DNA of 48,073 bases from Victivallaceae bacterium (GCA_028709805.1 JAQUTL010000020.1:1-48073), one strand, 5' to 3'; counted from the stretch's first letter, positions 15,494 to 24,831 are shown. The notes: a model not told the origin generated them from the sequence alone. A program made the numbers and translations.

Positions 15494-16267
15494 ATGAAAG
15501 AACTTGTGATTGCCGGAAGGCATTTTTCCAACCGCTTTTTCCTGGGAACCGGGAAATTCGCCTCGACTGAGATCTTCGCCGCCGCACTGAAGACGTCCGG
15601 AACCGAACTGGTCACCACGGCATTAACCCGCGTTCACGAAAACGACGCGGCGCACGACGATATTCTGCGCGTTATCGACCGGAGCAAAGTCGAAGTCATG
15701 CTCAACACCTCCGGAGCACGCAACGCGGAAGAGGCGGTCCGCATCGCCCGGATCGGCGAAGCCGCCGGATTCCGCTGGATCAAGCTCGAAATCCATCCCG
15801 ACGCCCGCTATCTGCTGCCCGATCCGGTCGAAACGCTGAAGGCGGTCGGAATCTTGGCGAAACGCGGACTGACGGTCCTTCCCTACATCAACGCCGACCC
15901 GGAGCTGGCGCACCGTCTCGAAGAGGCGGGGGCGGCGGCGGTGATGCCGCTCGGTTCTCCGATCGGGTCCAACCGGGGCATCCGCACTCGGGACATGATC
16001 GAAATCATCGTCGAACAAAGCCATATTCCGGTGGTGGTGGACGCCGGTATCGGGTTACCGTCCCACGCGGCGGAGGCGATCGAACTCGGCGCCGACGCGG
16101 TTCTGGTCAACACGGCGGTCGCCGCTGCGGACGATCCGGTGAAAATGGCGGAGGCGTTCAGACTCGCCGTCCGCGCGGCGGAACTCGGCATCGAGGCCGG
16201 ACCTCCCGCGTCCGGACGAACCGCGTCGGCCACCAGCCCGCTGCACACCTTCGATATTTTCAAATAA
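15494..16267 (+). CDS. thiG: Thiazole synthase ThiG
   Basis: A 257-residue TIM-barrel thiazole synthase joining deoxyxylulose phosphate, ThiS thiocarboxylate sulfur and dehydroglycine. The Schiff-base lysine is K97 in RWIKLEIHPD; other family marks are LGTGKF (18-22) and PLGSPIGSN. ATG 15494 is chosen, as an upstream TTG at 15476 only adds six unusual residues. The 49-bp gap after larE is the largest inside this operon but shows no terminator. ThiH follows after 13 bp, giving the anaerobic ThiG-ThiH pair. Confidence 0.96.
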   Translation: MKELVIAGRHFSNRFFLGTGKFASTEIFAAALKTSGTELVTTALTRVHENDAAHDDILRVIDRSKVEVMLNTSGARNAEEAVRIARIGEAAGFRWIKLEIHPDARYLLPDPVETLKAVGILAKRGLTVLPYINADPELAHRLEEAGAAAVMPLGSPIGSNRGIRTRDMIEIIVEQSHIPVVVDAGIGLPSHAAEAIELGADAVLVNTAVAAADDPVKMAEAFRLAVRAAELGIEAGPPASGRTASATSPLHTFDIFK

Positions 16268-16280
16268 GGAATCCGACGCC

Positions 16281-17387
16281 ATGTTCCCCGAACTCAAATT
16301 CTCCGAGGCGCAGATTCTCGATTACTGCGATTCCGTGACGCCGGAAGCGGTTGAGGTGTCGCTGGCAAAGGACCGTTGCGACTACTTCGACCTATTGAAT
16401 CTGATTTCACCAGCTGCCGCCGTATATATCGCAGCCATGCGGAAACGATCGACGCTTGCCCGCCGCCGCTATTACGGCAAGACGGTTTCGGTTTATGCGC
16501 CCTTGTACATCTCCAACACCTGTGTGAATTCCTGCAAATACTGCGACTTCAACATCCATCACCGGGCGGAGCGGAAGATCCTGACGCTCGACGAGATCCG
16601 GCGCGAGGGGGAAGCCGTCCGGAAAAACGGCATCGATTCGCTGCTGATCGTGGCCGGGGAAGACCCGAAACATATGACCGTCGATTTTCTCTGCGAAGCC
16701 GGGCGGATGCTGCGGAAAATTTTTTCCTATCTCGCACTCGAAGTCGCGCCGCAGGACGAAGCAGGTTACCGTGAACTCTTTGCCGCTGGGTACGACGGAG
16801 TGACCTGCTTTCAGGAAACCTACGATCCGAACCTGTATCGGGAGCTTCACCCCGCCGGACCGAAAGGCGACTATACCTACCGGGTTTGGACGCAACAGCG
16901 GGCGGGCAAGGCTGGATTCCGTACGCTCGGGATGGCGTTTCTGCTGGGCTTGGCGCCGTGGCGGTCGGAAGCCGCAAGCCTCGCCGCGCACGCGATTTAT
17001 CTGATGAGAGAATGCTTTCAAAGCAAAATCCAGTTCGCTTTTCCGCGCATCACGCCGGTCAGCGACGGTTTTCAGCCGGGCCATCCGGTCGGCGACGCCG
17101 AACTGGAGCAGATGATGCTGGCCTTCCGTATCGTGTTTCCGGAGTGCTGCATGACCGTCTCCACCCGGGAAGCGCCCGAATTCCGGGACCGGATCGTGCG
17201 GAGCTGCGCCGACAACATGAGCGCCGGTTCGCGGGTCACGCCGGGCGGCTATGCCGTGCTCGCCGACCGCGACGTGGCCCAGTTCACGCTTAACGACTCG
17301 CGGAGTCCGGCGGCGGTGTACGACGCGATCCGCCGCAACGGTCAGGAAGTCGTATTCAAGAATTGGGACAGTAGAATCGGATTGTGA
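16281..17387 (+). CDS. thiH: 2-Iminoacetate synthase ThiH
   Basis: A 368-residue radical SAM tyrosine lyase that gives dehydroglycine for ThiG, the anaerobic alternative to the oxidase ThiO. The cluster motif is C81-x3-C85-x2-C88 in ISNTCVNSCKYCDF, typical of ThiH. The related hydrogenase maturase HydG is longer, with an extra C-terminal cluster domain that is absent here, so this is ThiH despite a hydE in the operon. It is the last gene of the run; a GC hairpin without a T-run lies about 80 bp downstream. Confidence 0.96.
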   Translation: MFPELKFSEAQILDYCDSVTPEAVEVSLAKDRCDYFDLLNLISPAAAVYIAAMRKRSTLARRRYYGKTVSVYAPLYISNTCVNSCKYCDFNIHHRAERKILTLDEIRREGEAVRKNGIDSLLIVAGEDPKHMTVDFLCEAGRMLRKIFSYLALEVAPQDEAGYRELFAAGYDGVTCFQETYDPNLYRELHPAGPKGDYTYRVWTQQRAGKAGFRTLGMAFLLGLAPWRSEAASLAAHAIYLMRECFQSKIQFAFPRITPVSDGFQPGHPVGDAELEQMMLAFRIVFPECCMTVSTREAPEFRDRIVRSCADNMSAGSRVTPGGYAVLADRDVAQFTLNDSRSPAAVYDAIRRNGQEVVFKNWDSRIGL

Positions 17388-17465
17388 TCCCGGAACGATT
17401 GCTTGATTTTTGTCCTTGCCGCATGGGAGGGGAGTGTGGCCCAATCGTATTTCTTATTGCCATTA

Positions 17466-17481
17466 TTCCCCTCGCGGGGGA
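17466..17481. other. Short GC hairpin between thiH and the HTH gene
   Basis: TTCCCC-TCGC-GGGGGAA forms a 6-bp stem with a 4-base loop. It has no following T-run, so it is at best a weak or factor-assisted end of the sulfur operon. Confidence 0.35.
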
Positions 17482-17552
17482 AATGGATTGCCCATATGTC
17501 CTGCCAACGTGTGACTATCGGAACAAAACAAACGGTCGAACCGGGCATTAGA

Positions 17553-17981
17553 ATGATTTCTATCCAAAAAATCATTGTAGAGCGTGTGTTGAGCCTTGTT
17601 CGCCATGAAATCAAACGATATGTGCGATTGCGGAATGATGAAATCCGCAAAATGCAAGGCGAGTTGTCGGAATGCAAGAGGAGACTGTTGAAGCTTGAAA
17701 AATATGTCGAAGAGGAAAGTGAAAAGACGATCGCACATTGGGTTGAGCGCGTACAAACAAACGGGGCAACATTAAAGACACTTCGAAAGAAACTTGGGAT
17801 AACTCAAACTGAACTGGCCATTCTCCTGGATACCAATCCGGCAACCGTTAACCGCTGGGAATCAGGAAGAGTCCGGCTTTCCCGGAAATCCTGCGAAAAA
17901 ATTGCCAAAATCCGTGCGTTGAGTACATCGGAGGCATACCAGATTCTTCAAGAAAAATATATGTTTCAAAAGAAAACCTGA
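17553..17981 (+). CDS. Small helix-turn-helix (XRE-type) DNA-binding protein
   Basis: A 142-residue protein with an N-terminal helical part rich in charged residues (about 15-75, probably coiled coil) and a C-terminal XRE-like helix-turn-helix, with the core LGITQTELAILLDTNPATVN followed by RWESG. A longer reading frame back to 17403 exists, but its first 50 residues do not look like this fold, so ATG 17553 is preferred; no strong Shine-Dalgarno supports either. It stands alone between the sulfur operon and the efflux genes. Regulatory target unknown. Confidence 0.7.
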   Translation: MISIQKIIVERVLSLVRHEIKRYVRLRNDEIRKMQGELSECKRRLLKLEKYVEEESEKTIAHWVERVQTNGATLKTLRKKLGITQTELAILLDTNPATVNRWESGRVRLSRKSCEKIAKIRALSTSEAYQILQEKYMFQKKT

Positions 17982-18413
17982 ACAATGCACTGTCTTTCCT
18001 GGAAAATCCTTATTTCGTGCATGAACACAGAGGGACTCAGCAAATCAAACAGAGAACAGGCGGCTTTCTCCTGGGGAGCGGCAGAAAGCCTCTCGGCACT
18101 CAAAACAAAGCTGGAAATTCTCGGACATTTTCAATCAGCAATCGTGGAATCGCGAGTGAAGCTGTGCTGAATTTCGAGATTGTGTTTCTGTCTTCATCGT
18201 TCCGTCGATATTATATATCCAAATGTATTTAAAGGATCGTTGCAATCAAAGAAGACATCGCTTGGATGTTTGATGGGTCGAACCATTACAGACTGAGCCG
18301 CGGCACGGAGTTCTACCGTTCCAAATAATCCTTGTACTTTTCTCCGCAATGTCCGATGCATAACCACTTGTGTATTGGAATAATAAGATCTCATATTTTT
18401 CTTTTTACATCCA
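17982..18413. other. 432-bp region without a recognisable gene
   Basis: No convincing ORF, RNA fold or repeat is seen. Short frames on both strands lack Shine-Dalgarno sequences and family resemblance. It lies between convergent transcription units, the HTH gene and the efflux operon, and could be a decayed gene. Confidence 0.5.
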
Positions 18414-21400
18414 TTACTTCGCTTTGCGCCGGAATCTGAATTCCTCCATGGCACAGAAAAGCATAGGTACCACGCCCATGGTAATCAACTCGAAAAACAT
18501 GCCTCCGAAGATCGGGATCGCCATCGGAATCATCAGTTCCGACCCCTTTCCGGTCACCGTCAACACCGGCAGCAGCGCGAAAAGCGTGGTCGCCGTGGTC
18601 ATCAGGCAGGGGCGCAGCCGCCGTTTACCGCCCTCGACGACGTTCTCGTGGATTTCCGCGACAGTTTTCGGCTTCTTGCGGGCGAACACCTCTCGGATAT
18701 AAACCGCCATCACCACCGCGTCGTCGGTGGCGACGCCGAACAGCGCCAGGAATCCAATCCACACCGTCACGCTCATATTGACCGTGCCGACGTGGAACAG
18801 TTCGTGCAGATTCGTGCCGAACACGCTGAAATTCAGGAACCAGGGGGTGTTGTACAGCCAGAGCATGACAAATCCGCCCGCCCAGGCCACCGCCACCCCG
18901 GAGAAGACCATCAGCGTCACCGCAAACTGGCGGAACTGAAGATAGAGCAGTCCGAAAATCAGCAGCAGCGACACCGGAATCACCAGCATCAGCCGCTGGT
19001 TCGCCCGAATCCGGTTTTCATAATTTCCGGCGAAGCGGTAGGAAACGCCCGCCGGGAGCTTGAGTTCGCCGTCGGAAATCCGTTGTTTCAGCACCGCCGC
19101 CGCGCGATCGACCGCGTCGCTCTCGGCCACGCCCGGAATCCGGTCGAAAAAGAGATAGCCGACTTTGAAGCTGTTTTCGCTCTTGATTTCCTGCGGACCG
19201 CGGACGACGCGCAGTTCCGCGAGCTGCCCGAGCGGAACCGGCGTACCGTCGGCGGAATGGACGAGGAGACGGCGCAGCGCGTCGGGCGAATCGCGCAGTT
19301 CGCGCTGGTAGCGCACCCGGATCGCGTAGCGCTCGCGCCCTTCGACCGTGGTGGTGACGTCTCCGCCGCCGACGGCGGCTTCGAGAACCTCCTGCAAGTC
19401 GGCCATGGGGATGCCGTAGCGGGCGATCGCCCGGCGGTCGGGCACGATCTCCAGGTACGGCTTGCCGACGAAGCGATCCACCACCACCGAATCGGGCCGG
19501 AGCTCCGGCCGCTTGCGCAGTTCCGCGGCGAGCAGGTCGGCCGCCTGCTCGATGGCTCCGAGATCCGGCCCGCGGATGATCACCCCCATCGAGGCGCGCA
19601 TCCCCGACTGGAGCATGACGATCCGCCCCTGGATCGGCTGGAGTTTGGGGGCTGAGGTGACGCCCGGAACCGCGGCGGCCCGCACGATCAGCTCCCAGAT
19701 GTCGTCCGGCGTATCGACGCCCTTCCAGGCGGCGCGTCCGGGGTTGAGCGCCGGGTCGAGCGCCGGACGCCACAGCCGGAACACCCGGCCGCCGGAATCC
19801 GGAATCAGCTTCCCGCTTTCGTCGCGGGCGAATTTGCCGCGGACCAGGTACGGCTTGCCGTCGGGCGCCGTGAGTTCCCGGCCGTCGGGAGCCTTGACGG
19901 TTTCGGTCGCCCCGGGATCGAACCGGAACAGCTCGCGCCTGCCATCTTTGCCGGTGACGAACTTGTCATGGTAGTTGATGATGGTTTCGATCATGTTCAT
20001 CGGGGCGGGGTCGAGCGGAGTGTCGGCCCGTCCGGCCTTGCCGACCGCCGAGGCGACTTCCGGAATCGCACTGATGGCGCGGTCCTGCCGGGCGATCAGG
20101 TCGGCGATCTCTTCGACCCCGGCGTGGGGCATGGCGGTCGGCATGAAGAGGAAGCTCCCCTCGTCGAGCGCGGGGACGAATTCGCTGCCGAGTCCGGGGA
20201 AGGCGTGTTCGACGGCGCGCACCGCCATCGTCTGCCTCCACGATTCCGGGAGCATCCCGGCGAGCGGAGCCGCGCCGCGCCAGCTCAAAAAGCCCCACAG
20301 CACCATGAGGAGCGGCAGCGTTCCGAAGAGCAGCTTATGGCGCAGCATGAAATGCATCGCCGGCCGCCATACCGTGTCGATCAGCTGGAACACGCCGAAG
20401 AAGAACGCCATGAGCAGCAGCACGAAGGTGAAGTTTTTCCAGTCTGACACGTCTTCGCCGAGCGGCATCCAGTGCCGGGTGAGCAGCCAGCCGACCATGA
20501 CCGCCGCCGCCAGGTAGCCGAAGTGGCGGATTCTCAGGTTCGCTTGCTCCGGCAGGAAGCCTTCGGCCAGGTGGTAGAGCGGGAAGGCGGCCAGCATCCA
20601 GACGAATTCGAGCTTGAACACCGCGGTGAGCACGATGCAGCCGACGGCGAGCGCGCCGTCCACGACCTTCCCGAAGTGTCGCCGCAGCCGGGGAGGGGAG
20701 AGGAAGAGGTGCAGCAGCGGCGGCAGCACCACGATGGCGATCAGGATCGACGCGGCCATGGTGAAGGTCTTGGTCCAGGCCAGCGGACGGAAGAGTTTCC
20801 CCTCCGCCATCTGGAGCGAGAAGATCGGCAGGAAGCTGACGATGGTGGTGAGAATCGAGGTCATCACCGCCCCCGCCACCTCCGAGGTGGAGCGGTAGAC
20901 GACCTCCAGGCGGTCGGTTCCGGGCGGTGCTTCGTCGAGGTGCCTCACCGTGTTTTCGCAAAGCACGATCCCGACGTCGGCGATTTCGCCGATGGCGATG
21001 GCGATTCCGGCCAGTGCCACGATGTTGGCGTCGACGCCGCAGTATTTCATCAGGATGAAGGCGAGCAGCACCGAGCCCGGCAGCAGCAGCGAAATCAAAA
21101 GCGAGGTGCGCAGGTGGCGGAGCATGACCATGATGACGATGAGCGTGATCAATATCTCCTCCCAGATGGCGGAGTTGAGCGTCTCGAGCGTCTCGCGGAT
21201 CAGCCCGCTGCGGTCGTAGAAGGGGACGACGGTGACTTTGCTCACCGTGCCGTCGGCCAGCACCTTCTGCGGGAGCGACCCGGCGGTGGCGGCGATTTCG
21301 CGCTTGACCGCGTTGATCACGTTGAGCGGATTTTCGCCGTAGCGGACGGTGACCACGCCGCCGACCACTTCGGCGCCCTGTTTGTCCAGCAGTCCCTGTC

Positions 21401-22310
21401 GCGGGGCGGGCCCCGCCGCGACGGTGGCGACGTTCTTCACCAGCACCGGCACGCCGTTGACGGCTTTGATGACGCTGTTTTCGATGTCTTCGAGGCTCTT
21501 GACATAGCCGAGGCTGCGGATCAGGTATTCGGCCCGGTTGAGCTCCATCGTCCGCGCTCCGACATCGGTGTTGGCGGCTTTGACCGCGGCGGCCAGTTCG
21601 CCGAAGGTGACGCCGTACTGGCGCAGCGCGGCGGGGTCGGCGTCGACCTGGTACTCGCGCACGAAGCCGCCGATGGAGGCGACTTCGCTGACGCCGGGGA
21701 CGCCGAGCAGCTGGTAGCGCACCTGCCAGTCCTGGATGCTGCGGAGTTCGTCGGGGTCCCAGCCGCCGGTCGGCTTGCCGTCGGGTCCCAGTCCTTCGAG
21801 GGTGTACCAGAACACCTGGCCGAGCGCGGTGGCGTCGGGTCCGAGCCGCGGGGTCACGCCGTCGGGCAGCGTCCCCGGCGGCAGGCTGCTCAGTTTCTCA
21901 AGGATGCGGGTCCGCCCCCAGTAGAAATCGGTCTTGTCGTCGAAAATGACGTAAACCGTCGAAAAGCCGAACATCGAAGTGGCGCGGACCGCCTTGACGC
22001 CGGGCATCCCCAGGAGTTCGACGGTGAGCGGGTAGCTGATCTGGTTCTCCACGTCCTGCGGGGAGCGCCCGCTCCACTCGGTGAAGACGATCTGCTGGTT
22101 TTCGCCGATGTCGGGAATGGCGTCGACGGCGATCGGGGCGCGCTCGACGCCGCTGATGTTCCAGTCGAACGGAGCGAAAAAGACGCCGAGCAGCATCAGG
22201 AATCCGAAAATCGCCAGCACGAAGAGTTTGTTATGCAGCGAAAACCGGATGATCGCCGCCAGCGGTCCCTTCGGTTCGGGCGGGAGGTTGTTGCGGTCGG
22301 CGGATTTCAT
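18414..22310 (-). CDS. CusA/CzcA-type heavy-metal efflux RND transporter
   Basis: A 1298-residue inner-membrane RND pump of the heavy-metal subfamily, exporting ions such as Cu+, Ag+, Zn2+ or Co2+ by proton antiport. Family marks: N-terminal membrane segment, PQDVENQISYPLTVELLGMPGV, the proton-relay segment IAIAIGEIADVGIVLCEN in TM4, and the C-terminal GFLALFGVATDDAVVM. It is about 250 residues longer than E. coli CusA. Extra membrane-like segments lie near residues 540-680, and an insert in the porter domain follows NYHDKFVTGKDG. Metal specificity is unclear; several Met residues (MLQSGMRASM) suggest a soft metal. It starts 3 bp after the adaptor gene. No outer-membrane partner is in the window. 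Confidence 0.93.
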   Translation of the reverse strand: MKSADRNNLPPEPKGPLAAIIRFSLHNKLFVLAIFGFLMLLGVFFAPFDWNISGVERAPIAVDAIPDIGENQQIVFTEWSGRSPQDVENQISYPLTVELLGMPGVKAVRATSMFGFSTVYVIFDDKTDFYWGRTRILEKLSSLPPGTLPDGVTPRLGPDATALGQVFWYTLEGLGPDGKPTGGWDPDELRSIQDWQVRYQLLGVPGVSEVASIGGFVREYQVDADPAALRQYGVTFGELAAAVKAANTDVGARTMELNRAEYLIRSLGYVKSLEDIENSVIKAVNGVPVLVKNVATVAAGPAPRQGLLDKQGAEVVGGVVTVRYGENPLNVINAVKREIAATAGSLPQKVLADGTVSKVTVVPFYDRSGLIRETLETLNSAIWEEILITLIVIMVMLRHLRTSLLISLLLPGSVLLAFILMKYCGVDANIVALAGIAIAIGEIADVGIVLCENTVRHLDEAPPGTDRLEVVYRSTSEVAGAVMTSILTTIVSFLPIFSLQMAEGKLFRPLAWTKTFTMAASILIAIVVLPPLLHLFLSPPRLRRHFGKVVDGALAVGCIVLTAVFKLEFVWMLAAFPLYHLAEGFLPEQANLRIRHFGYLAAAVMVGWLLTRHWMPLGEDVSDWKNFTFVLLLMAFFFGVFQLIDTVWRPAMHFMLRHKLLFGTLPLLMVLWGFLSWRGAAPLAGMLPESWRQTMAVRAVEHAFPGLGSEFVPALDEGSFLFMPTAMPHAGVEEIADLIARQDRAISAIPEVASAVGKAGRADTPLDPAPMNMIETIINYHDKFVTGKDGRRELFRFDPGATETVKAPDGRELTAPDGKPYLVRGKFARDESGKLIPDSGGRVFRLWRPALDPALNPGRAAWKGVDTPDDIWELIVRAAAVPGVTSAPKLQPIQGRIVMLQSGMRASMGVIIRGPDLGAIEQAADLLAAELRKRPELRPDSVVVDRFVGKPYLEIVPDRRAIARYGIPMADLQEVLEAAVGGGDVTTTVEGRERYAIRVRYQRELRDSPDALRRLLVHSADGTPVPLGQLAELRVVRGPQEIKSENSFKVGYLFFDRIPGVAESDAVDRAAAVLKQRISDGELKLPAGVSYRFAGNYENRIRANQRLMLVIPVSLLLIFGLLYLQFRQFAVTLMVFSGVAVAWAGGFVMLWLYNTPWFLNFSVFGTNLHELFHVGTVNMSVTVWIGFLALFGVATDDAVVMAVYIREVFARKKPKTVAEIHENVVEGGKRRLRPCLMTTATTLFALLPVLTVTGKGSELMIPMAIPIFGGMFFELITMGVVPMLFCAMEEFRFRRKAK

Positions 22311-22313
22311 TCG

Positions 22314-24101
22314 TCACTTCTCCTCTCCGCATTGGAGCATGGCGGCGCCGAAGTAGGGATTCTCCAGCTTTGCGCTGTCCTGGAACCAGTAGCCGCCCTT
22401 GCCGCCGAGCGCCATCGGGCAGTGGAAGCGGTGGAGCTTGAGCGCCTGCTTGTCGAAGCCGGGTTCCTCACTCCGGCGGTAGAGCACTTCGGCGAGCTTG
22501 CCGTAGACGGCGCGGAGTCCGCCGATGTCGGCGGGAAGCGTTTCCGGCAGGGTGGCGAGGAGTTCCTGCCGTTTTGCGTCGGCGGGGAGGGCTTCGACCG
22601 CTTTGCGTACTGCGGCCAGCTTGGTGGCCGCGGCTCCGGCGTCGCCCTTGACCAGCGGTGCGTGAACGGCGAGGACGGCGCGGAACACATCGTCGAGCGA
22701 AGCCGTTTTCGGCATATCCATCTTCATCGGCTGCGCCGCGAAATTCTCCGGCGAAGTCATCGAGGGGAGTCCGGCAATCTGCATTGCGCTGTCGATCTTC
22801 ATGGTTCCGGAGGTGACCACCTCTTCTCCTCCGGCGAGTCCGGAGCGGACCGGGTAGAAGTCGCCGGTCCTCGGGCCGAGTTCGACGGTTCTTCCCTCGT
22901 ACTTTCCCGGCGCGGTGCGGACATAGACCACGGCGCGCTTGCCGGTAAGCAGCGGCGCAGTGGCCGGAATCACCAATGGCGGGTGCGCCTTGGCCGACGG
23001 CGTCGTGCTGAAGCCCAGCGATTCGGCAGGCACAAGGTCCATGCCGCAGACCGGGCATTTTCCGGGTTGGTCGCGAATGATCTCCGGATGCATCGGACTG
23101 ATCCACTTTCCGGCCAGCCGGTCATCGATGATTTTTCCGTGCTCGTCGAGCACGGCGCGGACGGTGGCGCGGGCGAACATGCCGGGCTTGAGTCTGCCGT
23201 CCGGGTTGGCGAGGTTGATTCGGACCGGGACGGTGCGGGTTTTGGGGTCGAGCACGGGGCCGACGTAGGAGATGACGCCGCGAAGCGTTTCCCCCGGCGT
23301 CGCGTCGGTGCGGAATTCCACTTCCTGCCCGTAGTGAATCAGCGGCAGATCCATCTCATACACGTCGAGGATCAGCCAGAGGCGGCTCAGGTCGGCGATG
23401 CGGAACAGCCGTGTCTCCTTGTCGAAATACTGCCCTTCAACCACGTTTTTTTCGATGACCGTTCCATCGATAGGAGCGTTGATGGTGAGTTGACTTACGA
23501 CAACTCCTCTTTTTTCGATTTCCGCAATTTGTTCCGGTGTAAACCCCCAGGATAAGATTTTGTTTCTGACCGATTCGCGCAGGCTCTCCTGATCACTTTT
23601 TCTGATTTCGAGCAGATATTCGGTCTGCATTACCGCAAGATCGGGGCTGAACACTTTAGCCATATGTTCGCCTTGATGGACCCTCACTCCGGTGTAATTG
23701 ATATAAAGTTTGTCAATCCGTCCTGGAAAGCGTAACGCGATATCAGCAATACTGCTTTCGTCGTAATCAATTCGACCGTTGAGGAAAAGTTCGGCGGGAA
23801 CAAATTTTCGTTCCACTTTCGCAGTCCTTACCTCCGCCAGTTTTTCGGCATAAGGAGACAGTGTCAGCATCGGCACAGCGGAATGTCTGCCCGCGGCATC
23901 AGATTTGAGTGGAATCAGGTCCATATGGCAGATCGGGCACTTGCCCGGGCGCGGCATCCGGATCTGCGGGTGCATTGAGCAGGTCCATACCGATTCAGTC
24001 GCCTTTGTCGGAGTGGGCGATGGATGCTGATGCTCTCCTTCGGTGGCAAAAGCCGACGACAGGACGGCCGCCAGGCCTAGTGCAAACAGTTGTTTCATCA
24101 T
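22314..24101 (-). CDS. CusB-type periplasmic adaptor with two heavy-metal-binding domains
   Basis: A 595-residue membrane-fusion protein. A signal peptide (residues 1-20, MMKQLFALGLAAVLSSAFA) is followed by a heavy-metal-binding motif W-TCSMHP...GKCPICHMDL (39-62). Then come the barrel-sandwich and beta-barrel domains (RFPGRIDKLYINYTGVRVHQG; RIADLSRLWLILDVYE), and a second copy of the metal motif (ISPMHPEI...GKCPVCGMDL) lies inside the protein. The C-terminus is a DUF3347-like domain with HCPMALGGKG. The second motif lacks the first Cys (SPMHP). It should pick up periplasmic metal and pass it to the RND pump. The start at 24101 follows AAAGGGA; an upstream in-frame ATG would bury the signal peptide. 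Confidence 0.92.
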   Translation of the reverse strand: MMKQLFALGLAAVLSSAFATEGEHQHPSPTPTKATESVWTCSMHPQIRMPRPGKCPICHMDLIPLKSDAAGRHSAVPMLTLSPYAEKLAEVRTAKVERKFVPAELFLNGRIDYDESSIADIALRFPGRIDKLYINYTGVRVHQGEHMAKVFSPDLAVMQTEYLLEIRKSDQESLRESVRNKILSWGFTPEQIAEIEKRGVVVSQLTINAPIDGTVIEKNVVEGQYFDKETRLFRIADLSRLWLILDVYEMDLPLIHYGQEVEFRTDATPGETLRGVISYVGPVLDPKTRTVPVRINLANPDGRLKPGMFARATVRAVLDEHGKIIDDRLAGKWISPMHPEIIRDQPGKCPVCGMDLVPAESLGFSTTPSAKAHPPLVIPATAPLLTGKRAVVYVRTAPGKYEGRTVELGPRTGDFYPVRSGLAGGEEVVTSGTMKIDSAMQIAGLPSMTSPENFAAQPMKMDMPKTASLDDVFRAVLAVHAPLVKGDAGAAATKLAAVRKAVEALPADAKRQELLATLPETLPADIGGLRAVYGKLAEVLYRRSEEPGFDKQALKLHRFHCPMALGGKGGYWFQDSAKLENPYFGAAMLQCGEEK

Positions 24102-24140
24102 AAGAAATCCCTTTCTCAAAAACAGGTGACATCGTGCGAC

Positions 24141-24179
24141 ATGATACAATATAATGCATAATGTCTATTTTTTTAGTAG
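24141..24179 (-). promoter_or_regulatory. Possible cusBA promoter region with a fourth Rrf2-type palindrome
   Basis: CTATT TTTTT AGTAG (24165-24179) matches the CTACT-N5-AGTAG consensus of the cysK spacer at nine of ten arm positions. Nearby on the minus strand are TAGACA (24162-24167) as a -35 candidate and TATCAT or TATATT as -10 candidates. The region is AT-rich, so chance is a real alternative. Confidence 0.4.
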
Positions 24180-24252
24180 ACTTTATGATTTTTTTGGAAT
24201 TTTTTTATCTTTATCACTATTGCAACTGAATCCGAACCGAGGCTTCCTGTTA

Positions 24253-24291
24253 TATATGGTGATAAAAATTCTGAATACTTATCACCATATA
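24253..24291. repeat. Perfect 13-bp inverted repeat, AT-rich
   Basis: TATATGGTGATAA (24253-24265) and TTATCACCATATA (24279-24291) are exact reverse complements separated by 13 bases. There is no T-run after it and no gene next to it on the plus strand; a protein-binding site or mobile-element remnant is possible. Confidence 0.85.
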
Positions 24292-24532
24292 ATTCATAAT
24301 ACCTCGTCCTATAAAAATTGCAAACTTGAATGGTTACAAATTTAAATCATCTGTATCTGAACCAAATTTTCATTCAATACCCAAGCGCTTGCAGACTTGC
24401 GTTGCTCAAGTCCAATGTCATGTTCATTTGAATTTTTTTCTGCAATCAGTAATGGTGCGCAAATTTGGATTATTTTGTTCTTCCGGGAGATTTTTGACCA
24501 TTAAAGGCGTTCCAATCGTAAGGAACCGCAAT

Positions 24533-24560
24533 CCGCAAAGGACAAACCGTAAAGGACAAA
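24533..24560 (+). repeat. Tandem 14-bp direct repeat
   Basis: CCGCAAAGGACAAA (24533-24546) is followed directly by CCGTAAAGGACAAA (24547-24560), one mismatch. Only two units are present. Confidence 0.85.
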
Positions 24561-24796
24561 TTTGTCATGGCCAGTATGGTTGAAAGCCGGAATAACTTCA
24601 GCATTTGCCGGTGGCAGGATTCCGTCCTTGGAGGGAGGTGAGTTTTTCAGAATTACGGATATGGCATTTGCATTCGGACTCCACTTTCAAAACACTACCA
24701 CGTTTTGCGGTTCAAGTTAAGACAATCTTTGTTGATCATAAGAGAATTACAACCTTAACTTGCTCGGGGGACGCTTTTTAAAATGGGCACGGCGTG

Positions 24797-24817
24797 GGAT
24801 GCGAACCATCGTTATGT
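24797..24817 (-). other. Degenerate tRNA T-arm-like fragment, copy 1
   Basis: GGGATGCGAACC is, on the minus strand, GGTTCGCATCCC, close to a tRNA T-loop. On the minus strand it continues to GTGCCCA, resembling an acceptor end with CCA. The T-stem is mismatched and position 58 is not A, so this is not a functional tRNA. Confidence 0.4.
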
Positions 24818-24831
24818 TGCGGATAAGCCAA

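Noticed and set aside
20472-23555. A 1027-codon open frame on the plus strand opposite cusBA
   Set aside because: It is exactly antisense to two clear genes, has Asp/Gly/Arg/His-rich low-complexity composition, and is explained by GC-rich codon choice on the other strand.
24154-24583. Two short plus-strand frames in the AT-rich region
   Set aside because: No Shine-Dalgarno, no protein-like composition, and they cross the inverted repeat.
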